DNA of 64,000 nucleotides from Paenibacillus melissococcoides (GCA_944800085.1 CALYLO010000001.1:1203001-1267000); one strand, 5' to 3'; shown: positions 1-10,267, counted from the stretch's first letter. The notes: generated by a model from the sequence alone, not told the origin. Translations and numbers: made by a program.

Positions 1-693
1 CAGCGGCTTGAACCCGTCCGCGCTCTTCACGCCGCGGCCGCCGGAGACGATGATTTTCGCCTTTGTCAGATCGATGGAGCCGATCATTTTCGTGGCGACA
101 TCCCGCACGATAGAGCGCAGCGTAGGCGGAGGATCGGGGAGGAAGCGGCGTTCCGGCACGGCTGCCGTACCCGGAAGCAGCGCTCCCGCCTGCCCGCCCG
201 GCGGGAAAATGTTGGGCCGGATGGTGAGAACCCAGCACCTCGATGCTTGGGTGAACCGCTTCGTCTCGAACGCCTTGCCGGCATAAATCGGTCGATGGAA
301 GGCGAAACCGTCCTCATACGCTTCGATAGAAATAACGTCGGAGATTTGACCGGACTGCAAATGGCAGGCCAGCATCGGGGCCAGTTCCCGGCCCATCGCC
401 GTGTGCCCGAGCAGGACGATATCGGGCTGCTCCTGATCGGCGAAGGTGCGGGCAGCGGCAAAATACGTTTCTGCCTCATAATATTGATATCGATCATTGT
501 CCGCCGCAACGATCGCGTGGATGCCGGGAAGTGACAGCGCGTCTACGGCCTTCCCGATGGCATATCCGATAACCAGCACGATGACGCGATCCTCAACTTT
601 CGCCATTTGCGCGACAGCACCAAGCGCTTCCCATGTCACTTGTCTCACTTGATTGCCGCGCATTTCCGCGATAACGGCAAATGTGCGTCCCAT
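1..693 (-). CDS. etfA: Electron transfer flavoprotein alpha subunit, 3' part cut by window edge
   Basis: Reading the minus strand from an ATG at 693 gives an open frame to the left edge, beginning MGRTFAVIAEMRGNQ and reaching the FAD-binding signature VSGGRGVKSADGFKPL, which is diagnostic of EtfA. EtfA with EtfB carries electrons from acyl-CoA dehydrogenases to the quinone pool in the cytoplasm. About 231 residues are visible of the usual ~325, so the C-terminal FAD domain is incomplete only because of the window. A GGAG ribosome site sits just upstream (699-712). No etfB lies directly upstream, where Bacillales usually have it; the divergent neighbour is an acyl-CoA ligase, which fits a fatty acid degradation locus. 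Family assignment is confident. Confidence 0.9.
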   Translation of the reverse strand, partial: MGRTFAVIAEMRGNQVRQVTWEALGAVAQMAKVEDRVIVLVIGYAIGKAVDALSLPGIHAIVAADNDRYQYYEAETYFAAARTFADQEQPDIVLLGHTAMGRELAPMLACHLQSGQISDVISIEAYEDGFAFHRPIYAGKAFETKRFTQASRCWVLTIRPNIFPPGGQAGALLPGTAAVPERRFLPDPPPTLRSIVRDVATKMIGSIDLTKAKIIVSGGRGVKSADGFKPL

Positions 694-1389
694 GCGGACT
701 CACTCCTTTCGTTCATTCTGTTCATCATTTCAATATAATGGCAGCTAGCTGATGCCGGACAGTACGCAATGCTTTATGCATTCACTTTCTCCCTTGGCAG
801 GCGGATTACCTGCCGCTTATTCCGGCAGCAAGGATGCGAGCCGGAAGAATGCGCTTATTTATAAGGCCGCCGAGCCTAATATTTGCCATTGAACTCCTTC
901 TTCCGACTGCTCTCCGCCTTGAATGACGATGTTCTCTTTCCCTATCGAATGTCTGCTTGATCAGGACAAACATGTTCATGGACTCACCTCAGTGTCGGAT
1001 CGCTGCTATCCATCATATGGCTCGGACGTGAAAGTTATTGCAATTTTTCGGCGCGCAAGGGGAGGCAGCCATGTCAATTTACCATCGGTCTACATAGGCC
1101 TGGCATTGCATTTTTTAAGCCCGAAAGACATATCCATCAAGCAGGAGGAACACAAAGCGAAATTCTGGTTTCAGCGTTCATTTTCAGCGATGGCAATCGG
1201 GACGGAAATGAGGAGAAGAAGCTTTGAACAAGGGAGGAAACGGACTTTTATGGCAGAGTCAGGGAGGCAAATACAGGCTGCGGACGAAGCGCAATATCGC
1301 CGCTCGGGTCATCGAGAGCGAACGATCCACCGTCGTCGAGCCGGGCACCGCAAACGAGATGAATCCCGCAAGAAGAAGGGGAGGGTGTC
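694..1389. other. Intergenic region between divergent etfA and acyl-CoA ligase
   Basis: No convincing gene is seen in about 700 bases. Open frames here (for example from 923 or 1224) have Arg-rich, low-complexity translations without recognisable domains. A short inverted repeat, GGCAGG-N7-CCTGCC, lies near 796-814. The segment should hold promoters for both divergent genes, but I cannot place them with confidence. Confidence 0.5.
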
Positions 1390-3111
1390 ATGCATGTCGT
1401 AGAGAACGGCGAACGCCCCTGGGTTCGCCATTACCCTGAAGAAGTGGCACCGGCTGCCGATTATCCGAAGCACAATGTGGCGCAATTGCTGATTCAAGCG
1501 GCCGTTCAGTATCCGAACCGGACAGCCGTCCATTTTATGGGGGCGAACCTGTCGTATCAGCAGCTGCTGGACGCAGCCTATCGCTTCGCGAACGGCCTGC
1601 ACGCCCTCGGCATCAAATCCGGGGATCGGGTGGCGCTGATGCTGCCGAACTGCCCGCACATGGTCATCGCCTATTACGGGAGCCTGCTGGCCGGCGCCGT
1701 GGTCGTCATGACCAATCCGCTCTATATGGAGGGAGAGTTGATCCACCAGCTCAATGATGTTGGGGCGAAGGTGATCGTTACCCTCGATATGCTGCTCCCG
1801 CGTGTCAGGCAGGTCAAGCGGAGCACGCCGCTGACGTATCTGATTTGCGGCTCGCTGCGCGACTATTTGCCGCTCCCGCTACGGTTCTTGTATCCGCTGA
1901 AGGCGAAGAAGGAGGGCCATTCGCTACATATCCCGAATGAGCCTGGCCTTTTCCGCTTCAAATCATGGCTGAAAAGCAGTACGCCCCAGCCTGTGCTCTG
2001 TCCGGTCGATGCGGAGAATGACATCGCGATGCTGCAATATACGGGCGGCACGACAGGCACGGCCAAAGGCGTCATGCTGACGCATTACAATCTCGTCGCG
2101 AACACGGTTCAGACCGCGAATTGGTGCTACAAGGCGAACAGGGGAGAGGAGAGGTTCCTGGCGGTGCTCCCTTGCTTCCATGTGTTCGGATTGACCGTGC
2201 TGCTCAATCAGGCGATGCATCTGGCAGGGGAGCTCGTCCTGCTGCCCCGGTTCGATACGCTGCAGGTGTTGGCCGCGATTCAGAAGAAGAAGATCACGGT
2301 TTTTCCCGGCGCCCCTACGATGTATATTGCCATCAACCACCATAAGGAAGTACAGCGCTTCGACCTGTCCTCCGTCAAAGTGTGCGTGAGCGGATCGGCG
2401 GCTCTGCCGTTGGAGGTGCAGGAGCGGTTCGAGGCGCTGACAGGCGGCCGCCTGATCGAAGGCTACGGGCTGACGGAGGCTTCGCCGGTCACGCATGCGA
2501 ACCCGATCTGGGGACTGCGCAAGACCGGGACGATCGGAATCCCGTTCCCGGACACGGACGCGAAAGTGGTCCACCCCGAGCCGCTTCCGCCCGGAGAGAT
2601 TGGAGAGCTGGCGGTGAAGGGGCCGCAGGTGATGAAGGGCTATTGGAACCGGCCGGAGGATACGGCAGCCGTCCTGAAGGATGGATGGCTTTTGACCGGG
2701 GACATGGCGAAGATGGATGAAGACGGTTACTTCATGATCGTCGATCGGAAAAAAGACATGATCAACGCCAGCGGCTTCAAAGTATATCCGCGCGACGTGG
2801 AGGAAATGCTGTTCGAGCATCCCGCCGTGAAGGAGGCTGTCGTCATCGGGGTGCCGGATCCGTACCGCGGGGAGACCGTGAAGGCGTTCATCGTCCGGGC
2901 GGAAGGGGCCGGGACGACGGCAGAGGAGCTGGAAGCGTGGTGCCGGGAGCGGCTTGCCGCCTACAAAGTTCCGCGGCTGTATGAGTTCCGCGAGGAGCTG
3001 CCGAAGACGATGGTCGGCAAAGTGCTGCGCCGCCGGCTGGCGGAAGACGAGAGGCAGCGGCAGGCCGGGGGCGGCCAGGCGGAACCGCCCGGATCCGGCA
3101 AGCAGGAGTAG
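1390..3111 (+). CDS. lcfA: Long-chain fatty acid--CoA ligase (AMP-binding)
   Basis: A 573-residue member of the ANL superfamily that activates fatty acids with ATP and CoA. The phosphate-binding loop YTGGTTGTAKG starts near residue 217, the A5 motif GYGLTEASP is near 358, the hinge region GDMAKMDEDGYF is near 436 with DRKKDMINASGFKVYPRD following, and the catalytic lysine lies in PKTMVGKVLRR close to the C-terminus. The start ATG has a GGGGAGGG site 4-10 bases upstream. Length matches the LcfA/FadD type. The last ~20 residues are a Gln/Gly-rich tail. It sits next to etfA and a hotdog thioesterase, consistent with fatty acid turnover. Exact chain-length preference cannot be read from the sequence. 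Confidence 0.9.
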   Translation: MHVVENGERPWVRHYPEEVAPAADYPKHNVAQLLIQAAVQYPNRTAVHFMGANLSYQQLLDAAYRFANGLHALGIKSGDRVALMLPNCPHMVIAYYGSLLAGAVVVMTNPLYMEGELIHQLNDVGAKVIVTLDMLLPRVRQVKRSTPLTYLICGSLRDYLPLPLRFLYPLKAKKEGHSLHIPNEPGLFRFKSWLKSSTPQPVLCPVDAENDIAMLQYTGGTTGTAKGVMLTHYNLVANTVQTANWCYKANRGEERFLAVLPCFHVFGLTVLLNQAMHLAGELVLLPRFDTLQVLAAIQKKKITVFPGAPTMYIAINHHKEVQRFDLSSVKVCVSGSAALPLEVQERFEALTGGRLIEGYGLTEASPVTHANPIWGLRKTGTIGIPFPDTDAKVVHPEPLPPGEIGELAVKGPQVMKGYWNRPEDTAAVLKDGWLLTGDMAKMDEDGYFMIVDRKKDMINASGFKVYPRDVEEMLFEHPAVKEAVVIGVPDPYRGETVKAFIVRAEGAGTTAEELEAWCRERLAAYKVPRLYEFREELPKTMVGKVLRRRLAEDERQRQAGGGQAEPPGSGKQE

Positions 3112-3257
3112 CGCGGCGTTCGGCTGACGTGCCGGTTCAGGGGGAGCCGGCCCGTCCGGCGGACGCGGCCGGGCCGCGCTTTCCGCATGCGCCAGATGGC
3201 TGGCCGCGCAGGATCAACCGGGCCTAGGACATTTTTTTAGCGAGAGGAGCAAGGCCG

Positions 3258-3677
3258 ATGAGCGGAACGGGCGGGGACGCGATGCAGCGCTGGGCAAAGC
3301 TGGAGGAGCTGGCCGCGACGTCATTCTGGGGCTATCTGGGCTGTGAGCTGGTCCGCGTCGGCGAACGGGAAACGATTGTGCGGCTGCAGGCACGGGAGCG
3401 CCATTTGAATATGACGGGAACCGTCCATGGCGGGGTGCTTGCCTCTCTGTTGGATAGTACGATGGGCATTGCCGCGGCGGCGAACCGGCCCGATGATCAG
3501 GTCGTCACGACCAATTTGAACGTTCATTACGTTCATCCGCTGCGGGCGGGCCTGCTGGAAGTCCGGGCTCACGTCGTTCATTCCACGAACCGGATGATGA
3601 CGGTATACGGGAGCGTAACGGGGGAAGACGGCCGATTAGGGACGATTGGAACGGGTTCCTTCCGGGTCAAAGGGTAA
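3258..3677 (+). CDS. Hotdog-fold thioesterase, PaaI family
   Basis: A 139-residue hotdog protein. The hallmark NMTGTVHGGVLASLLDSTMG (HGG motif plus catalytic acidic residue on the long helix) and the NLNVHYVHPLRAG strand identify the PaaI/YdiI type of acyl-CoA thioesterase. The ribosome site GAGAGGAG is 8-15 bases before the ATG. It lies 146 bp after the acyl-CoA ligase and probably hydrolyses acyl-CoA products or recycles CoA. Substrate is unknown. Confidence 0.85.
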   Translation: MSGTGGDAMQRWAKLEELAATSFWGYLGCELVRVGERETIVRLQARERHLNMTGTVHGGVLASLLDSTMGIAAAANRPDDQVVTTNLNVHYVHPLRAGLLEVRAHVVHSTNRMMTVYGSVTGEDGRLGTIGTGSFRVKG

Positions 3678-3765
3678 TTGGCGAGTTGAACATTTGACAT
3701 CAATTTGTCATAATGACGATAAGCTTATCATTACCCTTACTGGGCTGGAGAGGAGACGATTCGCC

Positions 3766-4308
3766 ATGAAAGCGTTAGTCGTCATTGATTACACGCATGA
3801 TTTTGTCATCGGCCGGCTTCCGTGCGGACAGCCGGCTATTGACATTGAACGCCGGATTGCGGAGCTGACCGAGCAATTCGCCGCCCAAGGCGAATTCGTG
3901 GTCATGGCCGTGGACGTTCACGACGAGCAGGACCCGTATCATCCGGAGACCGCGCTGTTCCCGCCGCACAATATTCGCGGGACGGAAGGCCGTGAGCTCT
4001 ATGGCGCGCTGCGGGAGGTGCATGAACGCCATGCCTCGGCGATATACTGGATGGACAAAACCCGGTACAGCTCCTTTTGCGGCACCGATCTCGACATGCG
4101 GCTGCGGGCGCGCGGGGTGAAGGAAGTCCACCTGGTTGGGGTTTGCACGGATATTTGCGTGCTGCATACGGCGATTGAAGCGTATAATCTCGGTTATCGC
4201 ATCGTCGTGCATGAGGATGCGGTCGCTTCATTCAATGCCGACGCGCATCGCTGGGCGCTGGAGCATGTCCGCAATACGCTGGGCGCGCAAGTCGTCAGCG
4301 GATATTGA
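3766..4308 (+). CDS. pncA: Nicotinamidase / isochorismatase-family hydrolase
   Basis: I chose the ATG at 3766, preceded by GAGAGGAG, although the frame is open further upstream. The 180-residue product has the cysteine hydrolase triad: Asp8 in VVIDYTHDF, Lys98 in YWMDKTRYSSF and Cys131 in GVCTDICVLHTA. Metal-ligand candidates are Asp50, His52 and His68 in the DVHDEQ...PPHNIRG stretch, as in PncA. It converts nicotinamide to nicotinate for NAD salvage. The next gene, 57 bp downstream, is nicotinate phosphoribosyltransferase, so the two steps of the pathway are adjacent, which supports nicotinamidase over isochorismatase. Confidence 0.88.
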   Translation: MKALVVIDYTHDFVIGRLPCGQPAIDIERRIAELTEQFAAQGEFVVMAVDVHDEQDPYHPETALFPPHNIRGTEGRELYGALREVHERHASAIYWMDKTRYSSFCGTDLDMRLRARGVKEVHLVGVCTDICVLHTAIEAYNLGYRIVVHEDAVASFNADAHRWALEHVRNTLGAQVVSGY

Positions 4309-4365
4309 TGGATCAGCGGCTTCAGCCGAGGAAAGGCAAAGGACGTCAGAAAGAAGGATGAATAC

Positions 4366-5874
4366 ATGAATGCATCAATGGCATTGCATACCGACAAATA
4401 TCAGATCAATATGATGTATGCGCATTGGAAGCATGGCACGCACAATCAGAAAACGGTGTTCGAAGCGTTTTTCCGGAAGCTGCCCTTCCATAACGGGTAC
4501 GCCGTGTTCGCCGGCCTGGAGCGGATTATCGAGTATATGGAACAGCTCCGCTTCACGGAGGAGGACATCGCGTATTTGCGCGAACAGGAGGAGGAGTACG
4601 AGGAAGCGTTTCTGCAGGAGCTGCGCAACTTCCGCTTCACCGGCAACATCGATGCGGCGCGGGAAGGAACGCTCGTGTTCGCGAATGAACCGCTTATTCG
4701 CGTGGAAGGGCGCATCTTCGAGACGCAGCTGATCGAGACGGCACTACTTAATTTCATGAATTTCCAGACCTTGATCGCGACGAAGGCATCCCGGATCAAG
4801 TATGTGGCAGGCAATGACATTTTGATGGAATTCGGAACGAGACGGGCGCAGGAAGCGGATGCCGCCCTCTGGGGAGCGCGGGCCGCTTATTTGGCGGGCT
4901 TCCATGCGACCTCCAACATGCTGGCGGGCCGCCGCTTCGGGATCCCGACGAAGGGAACGCACGCGCATGCCTGGGTGCAGAGCTTCGAGAACGAGCAGGA
5001 GGCGTTCCAGGCATTCGCCGAGGCGCTCCCGAACCAGGTGACGCTGCTGGTGGACACCTATGATACACTGCACAGCGGCATTCCGAACGCGATCCAGATC
5101 GGCAAGGAATTGGAGAAGCGAGGCAAGAAGCTGCAGGCGATCCGCCTCGACAGCGGCGATTTGGCCTATTTGTCGATCGAAGCCCGCCGGATGCTGGATG
5201 AGGCCGGCTTGAACGAGGTTCAGATCGTCGCTTCCAACGATTTGGACGAGTACACGATCTCGGATCTGAAGCTGCAGGGCGCGCGCATAGATATGTGGGG
5301 CGTGGGCACGCAGCTGATTACCGCCGCGGATCAGCCGTCTCTCGGCGGGGTGTACAAGCTGGTATCCCGCGAGGTCGACGGGGTGATGCAGCCAACGATC
5401 AAAATCTCGGCCAATCCGGAAAAAGTGACGACGCCGGGCAAGAAGGACGTTTATCGCATCATCCATAAGAAAAAGAAAAAAGCGATCGCCGATTACATCT
5501 GCCTTACGGAAGAGGATGACGTCGAGCGCCGCGTCAAGATCAAGCTGTTCGATCCGATACATCCATATCTCCATAAATATGTCGAGCATTACGACGCCGA
5601 GAAGCTGCTGCATCCGATCTACCGGGACGGGAAGCTGGTGTATGAACGGCCGCCGCTGGACGAGATTCGCGAATATCACCGCGAGCAGCTGCAGTTGTTC
5701 TGGCCGGAATACTTGCGCAAGACGAATCCGGAGCGCTACCATGTCGACATCAGCACGAAGGCATGGCAGCTGAAGCATGACATGATCGAGTCTTACGTAC
5801 AGGAGCAAGAGCAGTGGACGCGTATTTTGCGGGAGAACGGGGACGACGGCGCCAACGGCCATTCAGGCGAATAG
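4366..5874 (+). CDS. pncB: Nicotinate phosphoribosyltransferase
   Basis: A 502-residue protein starting MNASMALHTDKYQINMM, typical of the Bacillus PncB/YueK type, with GTHAHAWVQSFENEQEAF, the phosphoribosyl site strand AIRLDSGDLAYLS and the ASNDLDE motif. It converts nicotinate and PRPP to nicotinate mononucleotide with ATP hydrolysis. An AAGAAGGA site precedes the ATG. It probably forms a transcription unit with pncA immediately upstream. Length is normal for the family. Confidence 0.93.
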   Translation: MNASMALHTDKYQINMMYAHWKHGTHNQKTVFEAFFRKLPFHNGYAVFAGLERIIEYMEQLRFTEEDIAYLREQEEEYEEAFLQELRNFRFTGNIDAAREGTLVFANEPLIRVEGRIFETQLIETALLNFMNFQTLIATKASRIKYVAGNDILMEFGTRRAQEADAALWGARAAYLAGFHATSNMLAGRRFGIPTKGTHAHAWVQSFENEQEAFQAFAEALPNQVTLLVDTYDTLHSGIPNAIQIGKELEKRGKKLQAIRLDSGDLAYLSIEARRMLDEAGLNEVQIVASNDLDEYTISDLKLQGARIDMWGVGTQLITAADQPSLGGVYKLVSREVDGVMQPTIKISANPEKVTTPGKKDVYRIIHKKKKKAIADYICLTEEDDVERRVKIKLFDPIHPYLHKYVEHYDAEKLLHPIYRDGKLVYERPPLDEIREYHREQLQLFWPEYLRKTNPERYHVDISTKAWQLKHDMIESYVQEQEQWTRILRENGDDGANGHSGE

Positions 5875-6056
5875 AAGGCCGAAGCGGCAATGTGAAGCCT
5901 GCTGGGAGCCTGCCCCGGAGTGCTTGCCTGGAGGTTTCGGTACCTCTTTCCATAGCCGCCTGTGAATTCGCTTCGGTTGGCCGATAAGGTGATGAAATTC
6001 ACATGCAAAAGCGGGAAGCTAGCGTGTTCCGGGATGTCATGAATGGCATGAGAACC

Positions 6057-6120
6057 GATAGCGTTACAATCCTATTTTTCGATAGCGTAACAATGTATTT
6101 ATACTGGATTAGCGTAACAA
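6057..6120 (+). repeat. Three direct repeats of GATAGCGTAACAAT type
   Basis: The motif GATAGCGTTACAAT at 6057, GATAGCGTAACAAT at 6081 and GATTAGCGTAACAACT at 6107 share the core TAGCGTWACAA, with cores starting at 6059, 6083 and 6110 (spacings 24 and 27). They lie in the ~400-bp gap between pncB and the SMP-30 gene, on the upstream side of the latter. The gap holds no gene I can support. Spacing near two or two and a half helical turns would suit a regulator binding one face of DNA, but this is inference. Confidence 0.6.
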
Positions 6121-6278
6121 CTCTGTGGTAATTCCTCGGGGAAAAGGTTTGTATTATCGATAATGCAGCATCAGGCAACGACAGTGGAACTCAAATCAGC
6201 GGACGGGATGTTCGATAGAGACCGACGAGACAGCGCAGACAGCCGAACTTCTCTCGTCCGGAACGGGGAGAGAGGACG

Positions 6279-7133
6279 ATGAGTGTGAAGGACCTGGGGC
6301 GAGGACGGCGCAGCGAGCAGTTCACCCCGCCGAACGGATTTACCGGCGGCGTCGAGGGGCCGGCCTGCGACAAGGATGGCAATCTGTATGCCGTGAATTA
6401 CGAACGGGAGGGGACGATCGGAAAGGTTACGCCGGAAGGCGTCAGCAGCGTTTTTCTGGAGCTCCCGGAAGGAAGCATTGCGAACGGGATCCGGTTCAAT
6501 CGGGCCGGCGATATGTTCATGGCCGATTATACAAGGCACCGCATTTACCGCTATTCCTGGCAAGAGCGGCGGCTGGACGTGCTGGCGGAGGAGCCGGCGA
6601 TGAATCAGCCGAATGACATCGCGATCTCATCGCGGGATGTTCTGTTCGCCAGCGATCCGAACTGGGCAGACGACACCGGGCAGCTGTGGCGGATCGATCC
6701 CGACGGGAAGACGACCCGCCTGGAAGCGGGAATGGGAACGACGAACGGAATCGAGGTCAGCCCCGACGACCGTCTGCTGTATGTGAACGAGTCGGTGCAG
6801 CGCCGGATCTGGGTCTATGATCTGGCGGGGGACGGGAACGTATCCAATAAGCGCTTATTCCATGAGTTCCCGGATTACGGTCTTGACGGCATGCGCTGCG
6901 ATGTCGAGGGATATCTGTACGTAACCCGGTTCGGCAAAGGAACCGTAGTCATCTTGTCGCCGGCAGGAGAATTGGTCGAAGAGGTTCAACTGCTGGGCAA
7001 GGAGTGCACGAACCTGACGTTCGGGGGCGAGGACGGGCGGACCGTATATGTCACGATCAAGGATAAGGGCAATATCGAACGCTTCGTTGCCGATCGTCCC
7101 GGCCGCTGCCGCAGATTGTTCGGGCTTGTCTAG
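6279..7133 (+). CDS. SMP-30/gluconolactonase/LRE family protein
   Basis: A 284-residue six-bladed beta-propeller hydrolase. The metal-binding Glu is in GGVEGPACDKDGNLYA, the conserved Asn residues are in MNQPNDIAISS and TTNGIEVSPDDRLLYVNES, and the catalytic Asp is in DYGLDGMRCDVEGYLYV. Members are lactonases of sugar acids or other lactones; substrate is not evident. Ribosome site GGGGAGAGAGG precedes the ATG. It is transcribed alone, with triple direct repeats in its upstream region and a strong hairpin terminator 120 bp downstream that belongs to a dispersed repeat. Confidence 0.85.
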   Translation: MSVKDLGRGRRSEQFTPPNGFTGGVEGPACDKDGNLYAVNYEREGTIGKVTPEGVSSVFLELPEGSIANGIRFNRAGDMFMADYTRHRIYRYSWQERRLDVLAEEPAMNQPNDIAISSRDVLFASDPNWADDTGQLWRIDPDGKTTRLEAGMGTTNGIEVSPDDRLLYVNESVQRRIWVYDLAGDGNVSNKRLFHEFPDYGLDGMRCDVEGYLYVTRFGKGTVVILSPAGELVEEVQLLGKECTNLTFGGEDGRTVYVTIKDKGNIERFVADRPGRCRRLFGLV

Positions 7134-7249
7134 CAGCCGTTGGGCGGGGCGGCGCCGTGCTGTTAGACCGGACCGTGCCCGGACAACCAGGGGAGAATAA
7201 GAAGCCAAGCGAATAAACGGCAAAGAGGCGCCACGGGTCGTGGGGCCTC

Positions 7250-7626
7250 TTCCAGACTGTCGACAAAGTCCTGTCGACAGTCTTTTTTCTTAGGAAGGGC
7301 GGGGCCGGGGAAGGCAGGTCAGGTAGGTTAGGGTAAGCTGGTCCCCGCATGAAATTGCTGCACAGGCGCAGCATTTTTCACCTCAAGAGACTAAATTCCG
7401 AGAAAATCCTGCAAAATTACATTATTTCGCCATTTTGAACGCTATCTATGCCTTGCCGTAGGGTAATTGCTGTATGTTTGCAGCAATCCTATTATCGCAT
7501 ACTCGTGTCAGTGAAATTGCTGCATTCTTGCAGTATTGGTGGAGCAGACGACTAGAGTGGTGGGAGATAATGCAGCTAGTGGAGCAGATGAATAGAGTGG
7601 CGGGAGATACTGCAGCTTTGTGGAGT
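7250..7626 (+). repeat. Dispersed non-coding repeat, copy A
   Basis: About 375 bp that recurs in inverted orientation at 27715-28079. Order of parts: a perfect terminator hairpin, a GC-rich linker, the hairpin TGCTGCACAGGCGCAGCA followed by TTTTT (7357-7380), a conserved block CCGAGAAAATCCTGCAAAA, two more palindromes of the TTGCTGYA...TGCAGYAA type (7467-7488 and 7516-7537), and a tail unit GTGGAGCAGAYGAMTAGAGT-type present twice here with ~37-bp period. The copies differ by internal unit duplications. Copy A begins downstream of the SMP-30 gene and its tail abuts the broken nitrilase gene. No transposase or conserved reading frame is present. Confidence 0.85.
7255..7288 (+). terminator. Rho-independent terminator inside repeat copy A
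   Basis: Perfect 10-bp stem GACTGTCGAC / GTCGACAGTC with an 8-base loop and a run of six T. It is correctly placed to end transcription of the SMP-30 gene, and the equivalent hairpin is kept with two paired changes in repeat copy B. Confidence 0.85.
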
Positions 7627-7875
7627 GGATTGGCCAAGCGGGTGAATAGCTCAAGGTAGGCTTCGGTATAGCCCGGAAGCTCGCCGATCGCGAGCGCCTC
7701 GCGCTCTTCGGCTCCAAATCGACATGAGCTGAGCCGTCATGAACTCGGGAAAGAGCAGAAATTCCGCCTCGAATTCCGCTGCGGTCCGGATATAGTGCTC
7801 TACCTGTCTCGCGAACTCATCAAAGGATGCGATCGTATGCAGATGGTACTGGACGGCAGATACGCGCATTTTCAT
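7627..7875 (-). pseudogene. 5' remnant of a carbon-nitrogen (nitrilase-type) hydrolase
   Basis: From an ATG at 7875 with a GGAGGTG site, the minus strand reads MKMRVSAVQYHLHTIASF... to FLLFPEFMTAQLMS, which is the N-terminus of a nitrilase-superfamily hydrolase including the catalytic Glu in FPEF. After LMS the frame breaks; a one-base shift restores GAEEREALAIGELPGYTEAY and LELFTRLA. Homology stops where the dispersed repeat copy A starts (about 7626). The rest of the gene, including Lys and Cys catalytic residues, is missing. Non-functional remnant. Confidence 0.8.
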
Positions 7876-8043
7876 AGGAACACCTCCAACAAGGAAAAAA
7901 TAAAGATCTCTCTCAAAGGGGGACACAGAGCCGATCTCGTTCCGAAAAAAAGGAGGGGGCGGCCGCTATCGCGAAGCTACAGAGAAGCTATAGAGAAGCT
8001 ATAGAGAGGATCATTTCGACAGGCGGAAGGGGAAGTTCATACA

Positions 8044-9065
8044 TGACATACAATACGGACATCATGAATCGCAGCAGGCGCTGCCATATCCCGGCAGCAT
8101 CACGGATGTGCCGGGCATTCGGCTCGGCCATGCGCAGGACGAGGCTGCGCTGACAGGCTGCACGGTAATCATGGCGGAGGAGGGCGCGGTATGCGGCGTC
8201 GATGTGCGCGGGTCCGCTCCCGGCACGCGCGAGACCGAGCTGCTTCAGCCTACCGCGATGGTGCCGCATGTCCATGCGATCTGCCTGAGCGGGGGCACGC
8301 GTTCGGGCTCGAAGCCGCTCACGGCGTCATGCGGTATTTGCAGGAGCGCGGCATCGGGCTGGATGTCGGGGTAGGGAGGGTCCCTATCGTGCCGGGCGCG
8401 ATATTGTTCGATCTCGCCATCGGCCGGCCCGATGTGACGCCGACGGCCGCCATGGGCTATACCGCAGCGGCTTCGGCCGCTTCTTCGCCTCCGGCGCAAG
8501 GCAATGCCGGCGCGGGCATGGGAGCGACCGTCGGCAAGTATGCGGGGGCCGGAACGGGCCATGAAGGGCGGCTTCGGCACCGCTTCCGTCAAGCTGCCCA
8601 GCGGGCTTGTCATCGGAGCGGCGGTTGCCGTGAACGCGGTGGGCGAGATCCGGCATCCGGGCCGTGGCGGGACGGCGGCGGGAGCGCGGGGCGACGAGCC
8701 AGGCAGCTTCCTCGAGCCGCTTCGCTATCTTCCCGGCTTGGACAATCCTTTTGCCGCGGTGAAGCCGGTCACCAATACGACGATCGCCCGTCGCCTGCAA
8801 CGCCAATCTGACGAAGACGGAGATGAACAAGGTGGCGGAGATGGCGCATAACGGGCTCGCGAGAACGATTTTCCCGGTGCACACGATGTTCGACGGCGAG
8901 ACGGTGTTCGCCATGACGACAAGGGGCGTGGACGCTTCGGTCGATCTCGCCGGCATGTGGGCCGCGGAGACGCTGGCTTACGCCATTATCAATGCGGTGA
9001 CGGCCGCCGAATCGGCGGGAGCGGTTCCGGCGGCGCGCGACTGGACGGCACCGCCGTCCCAATAA
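8044..9065 (+). pseudogene. P1 family peptidase (DmpA/L-aminopeptidase type), multiply frameshifted
   Basis: Pieces in different frames join into a P1-family Ntn hydrolase: GSITDVPGIRLGHAQDE (about 8093), LSGG/SAFGLEAAHGVMRYLQERG (8290-8350), MGATVGKYAGAG (8519-8552), MKGGFGTASVKLPSG (8560-8604), then MNKVAEMAHNGLARTIFPVH and the C-terminus to 9063. At least three single-base indels are apparent: a missing G after GGGGGCA near 8300, an extra A in GGAAC near 8552 and an extra C in GCCCG near 8789, plus a likely early shift. P1 peptidases release N-terminal residues or open D-amino acid amides. Either a true pseudogene or local sequence error. Confidence 0.8.
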
Positions 9066-9073
9066 AGCGCCGA

Positions 9074-9101
9074 AGCGCGCCGGACAGATTGCCGGCGCGC
9101 T
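9074..9101. terminator. Bidirectional hairpin between P1 peptidase and ldh
   Basis: Perfect 10-bp stem AGCGCGCCGG / CCGGCGCGCT with an 8-base loop, between two convergent genes. T-rich sequence (TTTATT) follows on the minus strand, so it best serves ldh. Confidence 0.7.
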
Positions 9102-9106
9102 CAGGC

Positions 9107-10075
<969 letters not shown>

Positions 10076-10220
10076 TTATGTACATGTGTACGTATATAAA
10101 TTCAAGCATATACAGGGCCGTATGCAACGAATCGGCAGTCATGCTGATACTTTAAATTGTAAACAATTTGCGGGTAATAATTCAAATTCAATTGAAAATA
10201 AATCCGAAAGCAGGCATTGC

Positions 10221-10238
10221 ATAGGGTAGGGGGGTATG
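10221..10238 (+). promoter_or_regulatory. CsoR-type operator-like sequence upstream of csoR
   Basis: ATAGGGTAGGGGGGTATG resembles the G-rich half of CsoR operators (consensus around TACCC-N-GGGGGTA) and lies 30-47 bases before the csoR start. The left half is not a perfect match. Autoregulation of csoR is known in Bacillales, so this is a plausible site. Confidence 0.5.
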
Positions 10239-10267
10239 TTATGATGAAGGCAAGAGGTGGTGATAAG

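Noticed and set aside
923..1402. Open frame of 159 codons before the acyl-CoA ligase
   Set aside because: Arg/His-rich translation without domain features, overlaps the start of the ligase, and a clear ribosome site belongs to the ligase only.
7975..8008. AGAGAAGCTAT tandem copies before the P1 peptidase
   Set aside because: Three short copies of 11-12 bp; a minor tandem duplication without an evident role.
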